Translations under genes and position numbers: made by a program | In this document: positions 1-10,977 of the stretch, piece after piece | Layout: every line of letters starts with the position of its first letter | Numbering within the stretch: the first letter of the stretch is position 1 | Origin: Mycobacterium sp. | Lineage (GTDB): Bacteria > Actinomycetota > Actinomycetes > Mycobacteriales > Mycobacteriaceae | Length of the DNA: 36,305 nt | Assembly (NCBI RefSeq): GCF_008709575.1 | Contig: NZ_VYIK01000042.1 | Coordinates: 1-36,305 of the forward strand | Direction: 5' to 3' | The notes under the pieces: model-generated | Told to the model about the DNA's origin: nothing | The model's input: only the letters and a program-made list of their open reading frames with translations | Database searches by the model: none

Positions 1-1200
1 CTCGACGGCAACCAGGCCGCGATCCGTGACGCCGTCGACGCCGGGCTGCTCGCCGGCGCGGTGACGCTGGTGTGGCACCGCGGCGAGGTGGTGCAGGCGG
101 GTGAGATCGGGTACCGCGACGTCGACGCGGGCCTGCCGATGCGGCGCGACACGCTGTTTCGCATCGCCTCGATGACCAAACCCGTCACCGTGGCCGCAGC
201 GATGAGCCTGGTCGACGAGGGCAAGCTGGCGCTGCGCGACCCGATCACGCGCTGGGCGCCGGAGTTCGCGGCGATGCGGGTGCTCGACGACCCGCACGCT
301 CCGCTGGAGCGCACCGAACCCGCGCAGCGGGCGATCACCGTCGAGGACCTGATGACCCACCGCAGCGGCCTGGGCTACGGGTTCTCCGTGACGGGCCCGA
401 TCGCGCGCGCCTACCTGCGATTGCCCTACGGGCAGGGGCCGGACGCGTGGCTGGCCGCACTCGCCGCGTTGCCGCTGGTGCACCAGCCGGGCGCGCGGGT
501 CACCTACGGTCAGGGCATCGACGTGCTGGGGGTGATCCTGTCGCGGATCGACGGCGCGCCGTTGCACCGGGTGCTCGACGAGCGCATCCTGGCGCCGCTG
601 GGCATGCGCGACACCGGGTTCTTCGTGTCCGCGGCCGCCCGCGACCGCGCTGCCACCATGTACCGCCTCGACGAGGACGACCGGCTCAGAAACGACGTGA
701 TGGGCCCGCCCCGTTCGTCGCCGCCGCGGTTCTGCAACGCCGGGGGCGGGCTGTGGTCAACCGCCGACGACTACCTGCGGTTCGTCGAGATGCTGCTGCG
801 CGACGGAACGGTCGCCGGGACGCGGGTGCTGTCGCCGGAGTCCGCGCGGGCGATGCGCACGGATCGTCTCACGCCGCAGCAGAAGCGGCAGCCCTTCCTG
901 GGCGCGCCGTTCTGGGTCGGCCGCGGGTTCGGGCTGAACCTGTCGGTGGTGACCGATCCGGCGCAGTCGACCCCGCTGTTCGGGCCCGGCGGCCTTGGCA
1001 CGTTCGGTTGGCCGGGCGCCTACGGGACGTGGTGGCAGGCCGACCCGGCCGCCGAGCTCATCCTGCTGTACCTGGTGCAGAATCATCCGGTGCTGTCCAC
1101 CGACGCCGCCGCCGCGGTCGCCGGCACCACGTCGCAAGCCAGGCTGCGGGCGGTGCAACCGGCGTTCGTCCACGCCACCTACCGCGCGCTGGGACTGTAG
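1..1200 (+). CDS. Serine hydrolase, beta-lactamase/esterase fold (5' end outside window)
   Basis: This is the C-terminal 399 residues of a class-C beta-lactamase/penicillin-binding-like hydrolase. The frame is open from base 1, so the start lies upstream of the window; an internal GTG at 61 is not the start because family-like sequence (DAGLLAGAVTLV) precedes it. The nucleophile motif SxxK reads S-M-T-K at window residues 57-60. A Tyr in Y-G-Q (169) stands where the family has Y-x-N, and a G-W-P-G-A-Y-G segment (336-342) takes the place of the third active-site strand motif. Mycobacteria carry many such Lip/esterase-type proteins that act on esters or peptides; the substrate cannot be told from sequence. 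It converges on the small exported protein gene with a 6-bp gap. Confidence 0.85.
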   Translation, partial: LDGNQAAIRDAVDAGLLAGAVTLVWHRGEVVQAGEIGYRDVDAGLPMRRDTLFRIASMTKPVTVAAAMSLVDEGKLALRDPITRWAPEFAAMRVLDDPHAPLERTEPAQRAITVEDLMTHRSGLGYGFSVTGPIARAYLRLPYGQGPDAWLAALAALPLVHQPGARVTYGQGIDVLGVILSRIDGAPLHRVLDERILAPLGMRDTGFFVSAAARDRAATMYRLDEDDRLRNDVMGPPRSSPPRFCNAGGGLWSTADDYLRFVEMLLRDGTVAGTRVLSPESARAMRTDRLTPQQKRQPFLGAPFWVGRGFGLNLSVVTDPAQSTPLFGPGGLGTFGWPGAYGTWWQADPAAELILLYLVQNHPVLSTDAAAAVAGTTSQARLRAVQPAFVHATYRALGL

Positions 1201-1206
1201 ACGAGG

Positions 1207-1554
1207 TTAGGGGTTGCCCGGAGTCGGCCCGGTGCCGAGGTTCACGCCACCCGGGTCGAGTCTGCCGGGATCCAGCAGGCCGAGGTCCGGCGGTGCGAGC
1301 CCAGGCTTGGGCAGCTCGCTCGGGGCGGGTGATGCGGGAGTGAATCCCTGCACGTCGGGGGCCATGCCTTCGATACTGCCCAAAAGCCCGGTGAGATCCT
1401 GCTGGCTGAATCCGCCCAGTTCCGAGCCGGCGGGCCGCACCGCGGGCACCTCGACGCTCGGCAGCTCGGGCGCTGCCGGGAACGCGACTATGGCGCTGGC
1501 GCCTGCGATCGCGGCACCAGCGATGAGGTATGGGCGCAAAGCGAACCGCATGGC
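1207..1554 (-). CDS. Small exported Pro/Gly-rich mycobacterial protein, function unknown
   Basis: A 115-residue protein starting MRFALRPYLIAGAAIAG, a hydrophobic N-terminal segment that looks like a signal peptide or anchor. The rest is low complexity and rich in Pro, Gly and Leu, with repeated L-D-P-G-type motifs near the C terminus. I chose ATG 1554 over an upstream in-frame ATG at 1620 because GGAG lies 8 nt before it and a good promoter (-10 at 1606-1611) would start transcription between the two. Similar N-termini occur, as I recall, on many secreted or PE/PPE-like proteins of slow-growing mycobacteria. No catalytic motif is visible. Confidence 0.6.
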   Translation of the reverse strand, partial: AMRFALRPYLIAGAAIAGASAIVAFPAAPELPSVEVPAVRPAGSELGGFSQQDLTGLLGSIEGMAPDVQGFTPASPAPSELPKPGLAPPDLGLLDPGRLDPGGVNLGTGPTPGNP

Positions 1555-1605
1555 CGTCTCCGTTGCTGGTCGCCGGCTTTGACGGCTTTCAAAACTGGCG
1601 TCTTG

Positions 1606-1634
1606 AGTATAGCTGAGCACGCGCTGAGAAACAA
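1606..1634 (-). promoter_or_regulatory. SigA-type promoter for the small exported protein
   Basis: Read on the minus strand: a -35 TTGTTT (1634-1629), a 17-bp spacer, and a -10 TATACT (1611-1606). The spacer contains the direct repeat CTCAGC-N5-CTCAGC. The implied start near 1599 gives a leader of about 45 nt with GGAG before ATG 1554. Confidence 0.6.
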
Positions 1635-1645
1635 TGAGCGTGCGT

Positions 1646-1660
1646 GCGGGCGTCGCCCGC
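1646..1660 (-). terminator. Hairpin just after the decarboxylase stop
   Basis: GCGGGCG-T-CGCCCGC is a perfect 7-bp stem with a one-base loop, 2 nt beyond the decarboxylase stop codon. No U-tract follows, which is common for mycobacterial terminators. The loop is very tight, so function is uncertain. Confidence 0.35.
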
Positions 1661-1662
1661 GC

Positions 1663-4503
1663 CTACCGGATGATGGCCGGCATCGCCGCGACGACCGAGT
1701 CCGTCACCCGACCGTCGCCGCGCGCCTCGGCGACGGCCTGCCGGCTCGCGGCTATCCGTTTCACCGCGGCCTCGGTGAACACCGACAGGCCCAGTTCGGG
1801 GTCGTAGCCGTGGATCTCCTTCACGTCGACCTCGGCGAGGAAGTACAGGATCTGCTTGGAGATCACCTGACCCGGCACCAGCACCGGGAAGCCGGGCGGG
1901 TAGGGCACCACGAACGTGGTCGACACCAGGGTTTTGCCCTCGGCGAGACGCCGGCCCGCCTCACCCAGCAGCAGGTGTTCGCGGTCGGCTGGTTCGTACC
2001 CGGCGTAGAAGGCCGCCCGCATGTCGCCGATGGCGGCGCCGGCCGCGGGCCGGAACGCGCCGTCGAACTCGCTGAAGTCCGGCAGCGCCGGCAGATCCTC
2101 GGTGATCTCGGCAACCCGCCGCTGGTGCAGGGCGCGATCCTCCGCGCTGGCCCCGTGCTGGCTGCGCTCGAGGTCGGCGGCCACCCGGCGCAACACGTCG
2201 AGCAGGTAGTGCACGCTCGACCAGGTGACACCGATGGTGAAGATCAACAACACGCTGTTGATGGAGGTTTTGTTGATCTGGATCCCGAACCGCTCCATGA
2301 GGACTTTCTCGCGGAAGTCGTATCCGGTCATTCCGGTCTTGCCGATGAACAGGGTCACCCGGGTGGGGTCGAGCACGAACTCGTCGCAGCGCCAGGCCTC
2401 GTTCCACTCCGCCAGCGCGCCCTGGCGGACTTGACGGTAGGAGCTGACCGCTGCGGACCGGTACGCGTCGGGCACCAGGTCGGACTCGTCGAGAATGCGG
2501 AACCATCTGCTGATCAGCCGGTCCTTGCGGACCCGGTGGCGAAAGACCAGCGCCATGTTGTAGACGTGGCGCACCATCTCGAACCCCTCGATGTCGACCT
2601 GCCGGCGGGCCAGGTCCAGCGAGGCGAGCAGTTGCTGGTTGGGCGAGGTCGACGTGTGGGTCAAAAACGCCTCGTGGAACGTGTCGCGGGCCAGCGCGTT
2701 GAAATCCTGGTCGCGGATGTGGATCATCGAGGCCTGCCGAAGCGCCGACAGCGACTTGTGGGTGGAGTGGGTCACGTAGACCCGCACCCGCGCGCGGTCC
2801 GGGTCGGGCAGCAGCCGCTGGTCGAGCCACTGCTCGGGGTCGCCCCCGTCCCCCGAACCGGCCCCTGGTCCGGCTCCCGAACCGGCTAAAGCGGCGCGCC
2901 ACTGCCGGTAGGTCGCCGCGTAGTGCGGCGACGACAGCATCGATTCGAGCTGCTCGGCAGCGATCATCGCGGTCCGTTGCCGGGTCCAGGGCACCGCGGT
3001 GGCGAACGCGTACCAGGCTTCGTCCCACAAAAAGCAGATGTCCGGCTTGATCGCCAGCACTTCCTCCATGACGCGGCGGGGGTTGTAGACCACGCCGTCG
3101 AACGTGCAGTTGGTCAGCAGCAGCATGCGCACCCGGTCCAGCTGTCCGGCCGCCTTGAGGTCGAGCAGCGCCTTCTTGATCGTGCGCAGCGGGACGGCCC
3201 CGTAGATCGCGTAGGGCTGCAGCGGATAGGCGTCCAGGTACAGCGGGTAGGCCCCGGCCAGCACCAGGCCGTAGTGGTGCGACTTGTGGCAGTTGCGGTC
3301 GATCAGCACGATGTCGCCCGGCCGGGTCAGCGCCTGCACGACGATCTTGTTGGCCGTCGAGGTGCCGTTGGTGACGAAATAGCTCCGGTTGGCGTTCCAG
3401 GTCACCGCGGCTTTGTCCATCGCCGCCTTGATGGTGCCGTGCGGGTCCAGCAGCGAGTCCAGCCCGCCCGACGTCGACGAGGTCTCGGCCATGAAGATGT
3501 TGCGGCCGTAGAACTCACCCATGTCCTGCAACGACTTCGAGTTGAAGATGCTGGCGCCGCGCGCGACGGGCAGCGCGTGGAACTGACCCACCGGCGCGGC
3601 CGCGTAGGCCCGCAGCGCGTCGAAGAACGGGGTGGCGAAGCGGTTGCGGATACCGGCGAGCACGGTGCTGTACAGGTCGGTGACGTCGTTGAGCCGGTAG
3701 AAGGTGCGATCGTAGACGTCGAACTCGTCGTCGGTCTCCGCGGCGGCGATCGACTCGTCGGTGAGCAGGTAGAGGTCGATGTGGGGCCGCAGTTCGCGGA
3801 TCCACTGACCGCATTCCACCCAGGCGTCGGTGCGGTCGCCGGCCCTCGTGTCGTCGCTGTCACCGAGCAGCGCGGTCATCAACGGCGGCCGGTCGCGGGA
3901 CCGCAGCGGCACATCGTGGCGGATGATCGCCGCCTGGATCTCGCCGTTCAACGCGACCGCGGTGATGGCGTCCTCGATGCTGGGCATGACGAGCAGTTCG
4001 AACTGCACCTCCTCGGCCGGGTCCCGAAGCGCCCGCAGGCTTTCGGCCAGGCTCTCCGGCGCGTGCTCGGGGAAGTCGTCGGCGAGCACGACGGTGTAGA
4101 ACTGTTGCCGTTTGGCGCGCGCCACCAGCTCCTGGTCGGCCAGCGGCGCCGACGTGTCGAACAACGCGGTGCGGTCGCCGTACTCGCAGAGCAGCCGCAC
4201 CGCCAGCGTCACCTCGGCGGCCAGCCGCCGGACCACGCCGTCGGCGAGATATTTGCGGAACCGCGCCAGGTTCTTCGCGCCGGGGTACAGCCAGTACCGT
4301 TCGTAGGCGTTGAGCCGATTGAGCAGGCGCCGCACCTGGGCCGCCTCATGGCTGGTGTCCAGCCCGGCGCGGCTGACTTCGGCGAGTTGCTGGCACGCGT
4401 CGTCGAGCAGGTTCCAGGTGTCGACGCGCGAGTACGACGGGTTCGCCACGGCCGCCAGCGCGGAAACCCGGAGCCGTCGTGGTCGCTCGTCGTGGTGCTG
4501 CAT
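1663..4503 (-). CDS. Orn/Lys/Arg decarboxylase, PLP fold type I (Rv2531c-like)
   Basis: A 946-residue member of the large inducible amino-acid decarboxylase family, with an N-terminal wing domain, a PLP-binding aspartate-aminotransferase-fold domain and a C-terminal domain. The PLP lysine is in T-H-S-T-H-K (Lys583, codon 2757-2755). It should decarboxylate ornithine, lysine or arginine to a polyamine; the substrate cannot be read from sequence. A start at 4569 is possible, but ATG 4503 is preferred because it lies 4 bp past the nusB stop and gives close to the H37Rv length as I remember it (947). About 45 residues before Lys583 is a Gly/Ala/Ser insertion built from three 12-bp tandem units (2852-2887). 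It is last in the pepQ-efp-nusB run. Confidence 0.9.
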   Translation of the reverse strand: MQHHDERPRRLRVSALAAVANPSYSRVDTWNLLDDACQQLAEVSRAGLDTSHEAAQVRRLLNRLNAYERYWLYPGAKNLARFRKYLADGVVRRLAAEVTLAVRLLCEYGDRTALFDTSAPLADQELVARAKRQQFYTVVLADDFPEHAPESLAESLRALRDPAEEVQFELLVMPSIEDAITAVALNGEIQAAIIRHDVPLRSRDRPPLMTALLGDSDDTRAGDRTDAWVECGQWIRELRPHIDLYLLTDESIAAAETDDEFDVYDRTFYRLNDVTDLYSTVLAGIRNRFATPFFDALRAYAAAPVGQFHALPVARGASIFNSKSLQDMGEFYGRNIFMAETSSTSGGLDSLLDPHGTIKAAMDKAAVTWNANRSYFVTNGTSTANKIVVQALTRPGDIVLIDRNCHKSHHYGLVLAGAYPLYLDAYPLQPYAIYGAVPLRTIKKALLDLKAAGQLDRVRMLLLTNCTFDGVVYNPRRVMEEVLAIKPDICFLWDEAWYAFATAVPWTRQRTAMIAAEQLESMLSSPHYAATYRQWRAALAGSGAGPGAGSGDGGDPEQWLDQRLLPDPDRARVRVYVTHSTHKSLSALRQASMIHIRDQDFNALARDTFHEAFLTHTSTSPNQQLLASLDLARRQVDIEGFEMVRHVYNMALVFRHRVRKDRLISRWFRILDESDLVPDAYRSAAVSSYRQVRQGALAEWNEAWRCDEFVLDPTRVTLFIGKTGMTGYDFREKVLMERFGIQINKTSINSVLLIFTIGVTWSSVHYLLDVLRRVAADLERSQHGASAEDRALHQRRVAEITEDLPALPDFSEFDGAFRPAAGAAIGDMRAAFYAGYEPADREHLLLGEAGRRLAEGKTLVSTTFVVPYPPGFPVLVPGQVISKQILYFLAEVDVKEIHGYDPELGLSVFTEAAVKRIAASRQAVAEARGDGRVTDSVVAAMPAIIR
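2852..2887. repeat. Three 12-bp tandem units inside the decarboxylase gene
   Basis: Plus-strand units CCCGAACCGGCC, CCTGGTCCGGCT and CCCGAACCGGCT lie head to tail. On the coding strand they give the tetrapeptides AGSG, AGPG and AGSG, a flexible linker at roughly residues 538-552 just before the PLP-lysine region. The 12-bp period keeps frame, so unit number could vary without breaking the gene. Confidence 0.75.
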
Positions 4504-4507
4504 GTCG

Positions 4508-4987
4508 CTAGGGTGTCTCGTGTCCGGCCGCGCGCACCGCGTGCGCGGCCGCGCGGATCTGCGGCGCAACGAGCATAACCTGGCCCAGCAGCCCGTTGAC
4601 GAACCCGGGTGACTCGTCGGTGGAGAGCTCCTTGGCCAGCTGCACGGCCTCGTCGACGGCGACCGGCTCGGGCACGTCGTCGGCGTAGAGCAGCTCCCAC
4701 ACCGCGACCCGCAGGATGGCGCGGTCCACCGCGGGCAGCCGCTGCAGTGTCCAGCCCTGCAGATGCGCCGCGATCAGGTCGTCGATCTGAGCGCCGTGCG
4801 CCCCGACCCCCCGGGCGACCGTCTCGGTGTAGGGGTGCAGCGGCGCCACCCGGGAATTCGCGGCGGCCAGCGCGGCTCGCGCCTCGACCGCCTCGACCGG
4901 GGTCAGGCCGCGGGCCTCAGCCTCGAACAGCACGTCCACCGCGCGCTTGCGGGCCTGATGGCGCCCCTTAACGGCCCTGACGGCCAT
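4508..4987 (-). CDS. nusB: Transcription antitermination factor NusB
   Basis: A 159-residue all-helical RNA-binding protein that, with NusE (S10), binds boxA RNA and supports antitermination of rRNA operons. The N-terminal [18 protein letters not shown], the central [15 protein letters not shown] and the C-terminal [20 protein letters not shown] are the NusB family blocks. The ATG lies 2 bp after the efp TGA, so the two genes are probably cotranscribed and translationally coupled. Length and context match Rv2533c. Confidence 0.97.
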   Translation of the reverse strand: MAVRAVKGRHQARKRAVDVLFEAEARGLTPVEAVEARAALAAANSRVAPLHPYTETVARGVGAHGAQIDDLIAAHLQGWTLQRLPAVDRAILRVAVWELLYADDVPEPVAVDEAVQLAKELSTDESPGFVNGLLGQVMLVAPQIRAAAHAVRAAGHETP

Positions 4988-4989
4988 CG

Positions 4990-5547
4990 TCAGGCCCGCC
5001 CCAGGTAGCTGCCGTCGCGCGAGTCGACCTTGAGCTTGTCGCCGGTGTTGATGAACAGCGGCACGTTGATCTGGGCACCGGTCTGCAGCGTCGCCGGCTT
5101 GGTCCCGGCGCTGGAGCGGTCACCCTGCAGACCCGGCTCGGTGTGGGTGACCTCGAGCTCGACGGTCACCGGCAGCTCGATGTAGAGCGGCGACCCGTCG
5201 TGAAACGCGATCTGCACCGGCATGCCCTCCAGCAGGAACCGGGCCGCGTCCCCGACCAGCGACTCCGGCAGGGTGTGCTGTTCGTAGTCTTCGCTGTCCA
5301 TGAACACGAAGTCGGAGCCGTCGCGGTAGAGGTAGGTGCTGTCGCGGCGGTCCACGGTGGCGGTTTCCACCTTCACGCCCGCGTTGTAGGTCTTGTCCAC
5401 CACCTTGCCCGACACCACGTTCTTCAGCTTGGTGCGCACAAACGCCGGTCCCTTGCCGGGTTTGACATGCTGGAATTCGACGATCTGCCATAGCTGGCCG
5501 TCGATCACCAGCACCAGTCCGTTCTTGAAGTCGGCAGTGGATGCCAC
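4990..5547 (-). CDS. efp: Translation elongation factor P
   Basis: A 185-residue EF-P with the usual three beta-barrel domains. It binds between the P and E sites and relieves ribosome stalling at polyproline. The loop that reaches the peptidyl-transferase centre reads K-P-G-K-G-P-A, with Lys32 at the tip; flanking prolines are typical of actinobacterial EF-P, which is thought to work without lysine modification. The C-terminal signature [11 protein letters not shown] is present. It sits 13 bp after pepQ and 2 bp before nusB, the conserved mycobacterial order. Confidence 0.97.
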   Translation of the reverse strand: MASTADFKNGLVLVIDGQLWQIVEFQHVKPGKGPAFVRTKLKNVVSGKVVDKTYNAGVKVETATVDRRDSTYLYRDGSDFVFMDSEDYEQHTLPESLVGDAARFLLEGMPVQIAFHDGSPLYIELPVTVELEVTHTEPGLQGDRSSAGTKPATLQTGAQINVPLFINTGDKLKVDSRDGSYLGRA

Positions 5548-5560
5548 AGTCGCGCGTCTC

Positions 5561-6655
5561 CTAAAGGATGGCCAGTTCCCTGGGGAACCGGGTCAGTGAT
5601 TCCGGGCCCTGCCCGGCGGACTCGGCGGGGACGACCAGCGTGTCCTCGATGCGGACACCGCCGCGGTCGGGCAGGTAGACACCGGGCTCCACGGTCACCA
5701 CCGAGCCCGCCCGTAGTGTACCGGCGGCCGTCGGCCCGATCCCCGGCGCTTCGTGGACAGCCAGCCCCACGCCGTGTCCCAGGCCGTGCCCGAAGTGCCC
5801 GCCGTGGCCCGCGTCGGCGATCACGGCGCGCGCGGCGGCGTCCACCTCGGCCAGCGGAGTGCCCGGCCGCAGCGCGTCCCGCCCGGCTTGCGCCGCGGCG
5901 GCGACCAGCTCGTAGATCTCCCGCTGCCAGCCGGACGGACGGCCCAGCACGAACGTGCGGGTCATGTCGGAGTGATACCCGCCGACCCGCGCGCCGAAGT
6001 CGATCTTGACCAAGTCGCCGGCGGCGAGCACCGCGTCGCCCGCCCGGTGATGCGGGACCGCCGAGTTGGCCCCGGCGGCCACGATGGTCGCGAAGGACGC
6101 CCCGTCGGCGCCGTGGTCGAGCATCAGCGCCTCGAGGTCGCGGCCCACCTCGCGCTCGGTCCGGCCGGGTCGCAGCCCGCCGCGCTCTACCAGGTCGGTC
6201 AGCGCGGCGTCGGCCGCCGCGCACGCCGACTGCAGCAACGCCCGTTCCTCGGGGTCTTTGACCTCGCGCAGGGCTTCCACCGTGCCCGGGGCGCGGACCA
6301 GCTCGACGCTGCCCGCGGCGCCGGCCAGTGCGTCGAACCCGTCCACGGTGACGACGTGGCTCTCAAATCCCAGCCGGTGCACGCCGGCGCCCGCGGCCCA
6401 CCCGGCCAGCCGGCGCCCGCAGGCCCGCTCGATCACCAGCTGCAGGTCGGGCGCCTGCCGGGCAGCCTGGGTGCGGTAGCGGTCGTCGGTGGCCAGCACC
6501 GCGTCCCGCTCGTCGGCGAACACCAGCAGCGCCGCGTTGGACCCGGTGAACCCGGACAGATAGCGCACGTTGAGCAGGTCGGTGACCAGCATCGCGTCCA
6601 GCCCGGCGGCGCGGATCCGGGCACTCAGATCGGCTCGCCGGCCCGAATGCCTCAC
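5561..6655 (-). CDS. pepQ: Xaa-Pro aminopeptidase/dipeptidase, M24 family
   Basis: A 364-residue cytoplasmic metallopeptidase that cleaves next to proline. The N-terminal creatinase-like domain (about 1-125) precedes a pita-bread catalytic domain with all five expected metal ligands: Asp219 (KIDFG), Asp230 (YHSDMTRTF), His294 (HGLGHGVG), Glu323 (TVEPGVY) and Glu337 (VRIEDTL). The start is GTG at 6655; a TANNNT hexamer (TAGCGT, 6669-6664) lies 8 nt upstream, so the mRNA may have almost no leader. It is first in the pepQ-efp-nusB-decarboxylase run. Pairing a proline peptidase with EF-P, the polyproline translation factor, is a conserved bacterial arrangement. Confidence 0.93.
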   Translation of the reverse strand: MRHSGRRADLSARIRAAGLDAMLVTDLLNVRYLSGFTGSNAALLVFADERDAVLATDDRYRTQAARQAPDLQLVIERACGRRLAGWAAGAGVHRLGFESHVVTVDGFDALAGAAGSVELVRAPGTVEALREVKDPEERALLQSACAAADAALTDLVERGGLRPGRTEREVGRDLEALMLDHGADGASFATIVAAGANSAVPHHRAGDAVLAAGDLVKIDFGARVGGYHSDMTRTFVLGRPSGWQREIYELVAAAAQAGRDALRPGTPLAEVDAAARAVIADAGHGGHFGHGLGHGVGLAVHEAPGIGPTAAGTLRAGSVVTVEPGVYLPDRGGVRIEDTLVVPAESAGQGPESLTRFPRELAIL

Positions 6656-6663
6656 ACCCCGTC

Positions 6664-6680
6664 ACGCTACTCGCTACGCT
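6664..6680. promoter_or_regulatory. Compact divergent promoter pair, pepQ / membrane protein
   Basis: Only 33 bp separate the two start codons. A plus-strand -10 TACGCT (6675-6680) is 8 nt before ATG 6689, and a minus-strand -10 TAGCGT (6669-6664) is 8 nt before GTG 6655. The hexamers sit in a direct repeat of CGCTAC. Both transcripts would be leaderless or nearly so. -35 elements are not evident, and each would lie in the other gene's start region. Confidence 0.5.
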
Positions 6681-6688
6681 GTGGCCCC

Positions 6689-7320
6689 ATGACTAACTGG
6701 AGGCTGCGCGGCCTGGTCTTCGCCGCTGCGATGGTCGTTGTCCGCCTGTTCCAGGGCGCCCTGATCAACGCGTTTCCGACGCAGGCCGGCGTGATCAGCA
6801 TGACGCTGATCGCGATGTTCACCGCCGGCGTGCTGGTGTGGGGCGTGCTCGACGGCCTCGCCGACGCCAGGGCGAACCCGGACCCGGACCGCCGCAACGA
6901 CCTGGCCATGACGTGGTTGCTGGCCGGCCTGGTGGCCGGGGTACTCAGCGGCGCGGTCACCTGGCTGATCGCGCTGTTCTACAAAGGGCTCTATGTCGGT
7001 GGGCTGATCAACGAGCTCACCACGTTCGCCTCGTTCACCGCGCTGTTGGTGTTTCTGGCCGGCATCGGCGGGGCGGCGATCGGGCGCTGGCGGATCGACC
7101 GCAATCCGGCTGCGGCCCGGCACGGGGGCGAGGAGCGTGTCGACACCGACGTGTTCGCCGCGGTGAGCACCGGGGCCGGGCAGGCCGCGGCGGCCACGCC
7201 GACCGTGTCTGACGAGCCCACCGCGGTGCTTCCCGCCTACAGCGAGGAAGTGACCGGGGCGATCCCGACCGTCGAGGCGGACACCGAGCAGACCCGGCCG
7301 GCCCCCGAGTCGGAGGAGGG

Positions 7321-7324
<4 letters not shown>
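6689..7324 (+). CDS. Membrane protein with acidic C-terminal tail (Rv2536-like)
   Basis: A 211-residue protein with about four hydrophobic segments (roughly residues 6-24, 34-53, 73-93 and 104-127). A hydrophilic C-terminal tail of about 75 residues follows, rich in Thr, Ala, Pro and Glu and probably disordered. ATG 6689 is chosen because it directly follows the -10 TACGCT; there is no Shine-Dalgarno. The position between pepQ and aroQ and the topology match Rv2536 of M. tuberculosis. No enzymatic motif is visible. Its TAA and the aroQ TAA overlap in the palindrome TTAA. Confidence 0.8.
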
Positions 7325-9397
<2,073 letters not shown>

Positions 9398-9402
9398 CGC
9401 GG

Positions 9403-10608
9403 TCAGCCCCGGGCCCGGGCCTGGGTGCCCGGGTGTTGCTCGGCGATCGCGCACCGGTAGGCCTCGACGTTGCGGCGGGTCTCCGCCAGCGAATCGCCGC
9501 CGAACTTCTCCAGCGCCGCGCGGGCCAGCACCAGCGCCACCATGGTCTCGACCACCACCGCCGCGGCCGGCACCGCGCAGACGTCGGAGCGTTGGTTGAT
9601 GGCGACGGCGGCCTCGCCGGTGGCCAGGTCGACGGTGGCCAACGCCCGCGGCACGGTCGAGATCGGCTTCATCGCGGCCCGCACCCGCAGCGGCTGGCCG
9701 TTGGTCATGCCGCCTTCCAGTCCGCCGGCCCGGTTGGTCGAGCGCCCGACCCCGTCGGGCCCCGGATACATCTCGTCGTGGGCGCGGCTGCCGCGCCGGC
9801 GCGCGGTGTCGAACCCGTCGCCGATCTCCACGCCCTTGATCGCCGGGATGCCCATCACCGCCGCGGCGAGCTGGCTGTCGAGCCGGTTCTCGCCGCTGGT
9901 GAACGACCCCAGCCCGACCGGCAGGCCCACCGCGACGGCTTCGACCACCCCGCCGAGGGTGTCGCCGTCTTTCTTGGCGGCTTCGATCTCGGCGATCATC
10001 GCGGCTTCCGCCGCCTTGCCGAAGGCGCGCACCGGGCTGGCGTCGATGGCGGGCAGGTCCCCGGGCGCCGGGAGCGGCCCGTCGTAGGGCGCCGACGCCC
10101 CGATCGAGATGACGTGGGAGAGCACCTCGACGCCGAGCGCCTGCCGCAGGAACAGCCGGGCGACGGTCCCGGCGGCGACCCGGGCGGCGGTCTCGCGGGC
10201 GCTGGCCCGCTCCAGCACCGGGCGGGCGTCGTCGAAGCCGTACTTGAGCATGCCGGCGTAGTCGGCGTGGCCGGGCCGGGGCCGGGTCAGCGGCGCGTTG
10301 CGGGCGACCTCCAGCCGGGCCGGGTCGACCGGGTCGGGGGCCATCACGTCGGCCCACTTGGGCCATTCGGTGTTGGCGATCTCGATGGCGATCGGCCCGC
10401 CCAGCGTGCGGCCGTGCCGCACCCCGGCGAGCAGGCTGACCTCGTCGCGCTCGAAACTCATCCGGGCGCCGCGGCCGTAGCCCAGCCGGCGTCGGGCCAA
10501 CTGCCCGGCGATGTCATCGGAGGTGACCTCCACCCCGGCGACCATGCCTTCCAGCACGGCCACCAGCGCGCGGCCGTGGGATTCCCCGGCAGTGGTCCAG
10601 CGCAACAC
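9403..10608 (-). CDS. aroC: Chorismate synthase
   Basis: A 401-residue FMN-dependent enzyme that makes chorismate from EPSP, the last shikimate step. Signatures are [10 protein letters not shown] at the N terminus, [35 protein letters not shown] and [26 protein letters not shown]. The GTG at 10608 gives the family N-terminus ([11 protein letters not shown]) and has AGGA 5 nt upstream; the longer frame adds unrelated residues. It is first in the operon and is called aroF in H37Rv. Confidence 0.97.
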   Translation of the reverse strand: MLRWTTAGESHGRALVAVLEGMVAGVEVTSDDIAGQLARRRLGYGRGARMSFERDEVSLLAGVRHGRTLGGPIAIEIANTEWPKWADVMAPDPVDPARLEVARNAPLTRPRPGHADYAGMLKYGFDDARPVLERASARETAARVAAGTVARLFLRQALGVEVLSHVISIGASAPYDGPLPAPGDLPAIDASPVRAFGKAAEAAMIAEIEAAKKDGDTLGGVVEAVAVGLPVGLGSFTSGENRLDSQLAAAVMGIPAIKGVEIGDGFDTARRRGSRAHDEMYPGPDGVGRSTNRAGGLEGGMTNGQPLRVRAAMKPISTVPRALATVDLATGEAAVAINQRSDVCAVPAAAVVVETMVALVLARAALEKFGGDSLAETRRNVEAYRCAIAEQHPGTQARARG

Positions 10609-10764
10609 GGGTCCTATCTTCCCACGTGGGGCCCGGCTGGCAGCAGCCCTTCGCTGCGGACCGGGCACCAACGGGAGGTCTGCGTCCTCCCGCCCGTGCC
10701 TGACGCATCAATATGACTGCTCTTGAGGCATTTATTAGACATAAAATTGCTATACGATTAATCA
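10609..10764. other. Intergenic region between aroC and vapB, with hairpins and an AT-rich end
   Basis: No gene. It holds the perfect palindrome CCCACGTGGG (10621-10630), then a GC-rich structured stretch (GCCCGG ... CCGGGC, 10631-10666, enclosing GCAGC ... GCTGC). A perfect 7-bp hairpin follows (CGGGAGG-N7-CCTCCCG, 10672-10692). The last 55 bases are strikingly AT-rich and carry the vapB promoter. Confidence 0.6.
10731..10764 (+). promoter_or_regulatory. AT-rich leaderless promoter of the first vapBC pair
   Basis: The -10 TACGAT (10753-10758) is followed by 6 nt and then GTG 10765, a leaderless layout. A small inverted repeat, TTTAT-TAGAC-ATAAA (10731-10745), covers the expected -35 area and could be the VapBC operator. 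Base composition here is far below that of the surrounding genes. Confidence 0.55.
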
Positions 10765-10977
10765 GTGACTAGGCGTACAACTATCGATATCGATGATGCG
10801 CTGCTGGCCGATGCGCAGGCCGTGCTCGGTACCACCGGCCTGAAGGACACGGTTCATGCCGCCTTGCGGGCGGCGGTGCGCCAGGCGGGGCGTGCTCGGC
10901 TCGCCGCGCGAATCGCTTCGGGTGCGGGTATCGATCGGTCCGAGGCGCTACTGGCGCAGACCCGTCCTGCGCGGTGA
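10765..10977 (+). CDS. vapB: VapB-type antitoxin
   Basis: A 70-residue antitoxin. The N-terminal half ([20 protein letters not shown], then [13 protein letters not shown]) is a ribbon-helix-helix DNA-binding fold that would repress its own promoter. The C-terminal part should wrap the toxin. GTG 10765 is placed 6 nt after the -10 hexamer. Its TGA overlaps the toxin GTG (GTGA), the usual coupling that keeps antitoxin in excess. H37Rv has a vapBC pair (VapBC20) at about this locus, but from memory this pair differs, so I give no number. Confidence 0.88.
   Translation: MTRRTTIDIDDALLADAQAVLGTTGLKDTVHAALRAAVRQAGRARLAARIASGAGIDRSEALLAQTRPAR

Noticed and set aside
1579..4578. Long plus-strand frames opposite the decarboxylase
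   Set aside because: Composition typical of the reverse of a GC-rich gene (runs of V, R, H, Q, G); no start signals or family motifs.
9398..10366. N-terminal extension of the aroK frame through aroC
   Set aside because: Out-of-frame reading of aroC; shikimate kinase starts at ATG 9397.
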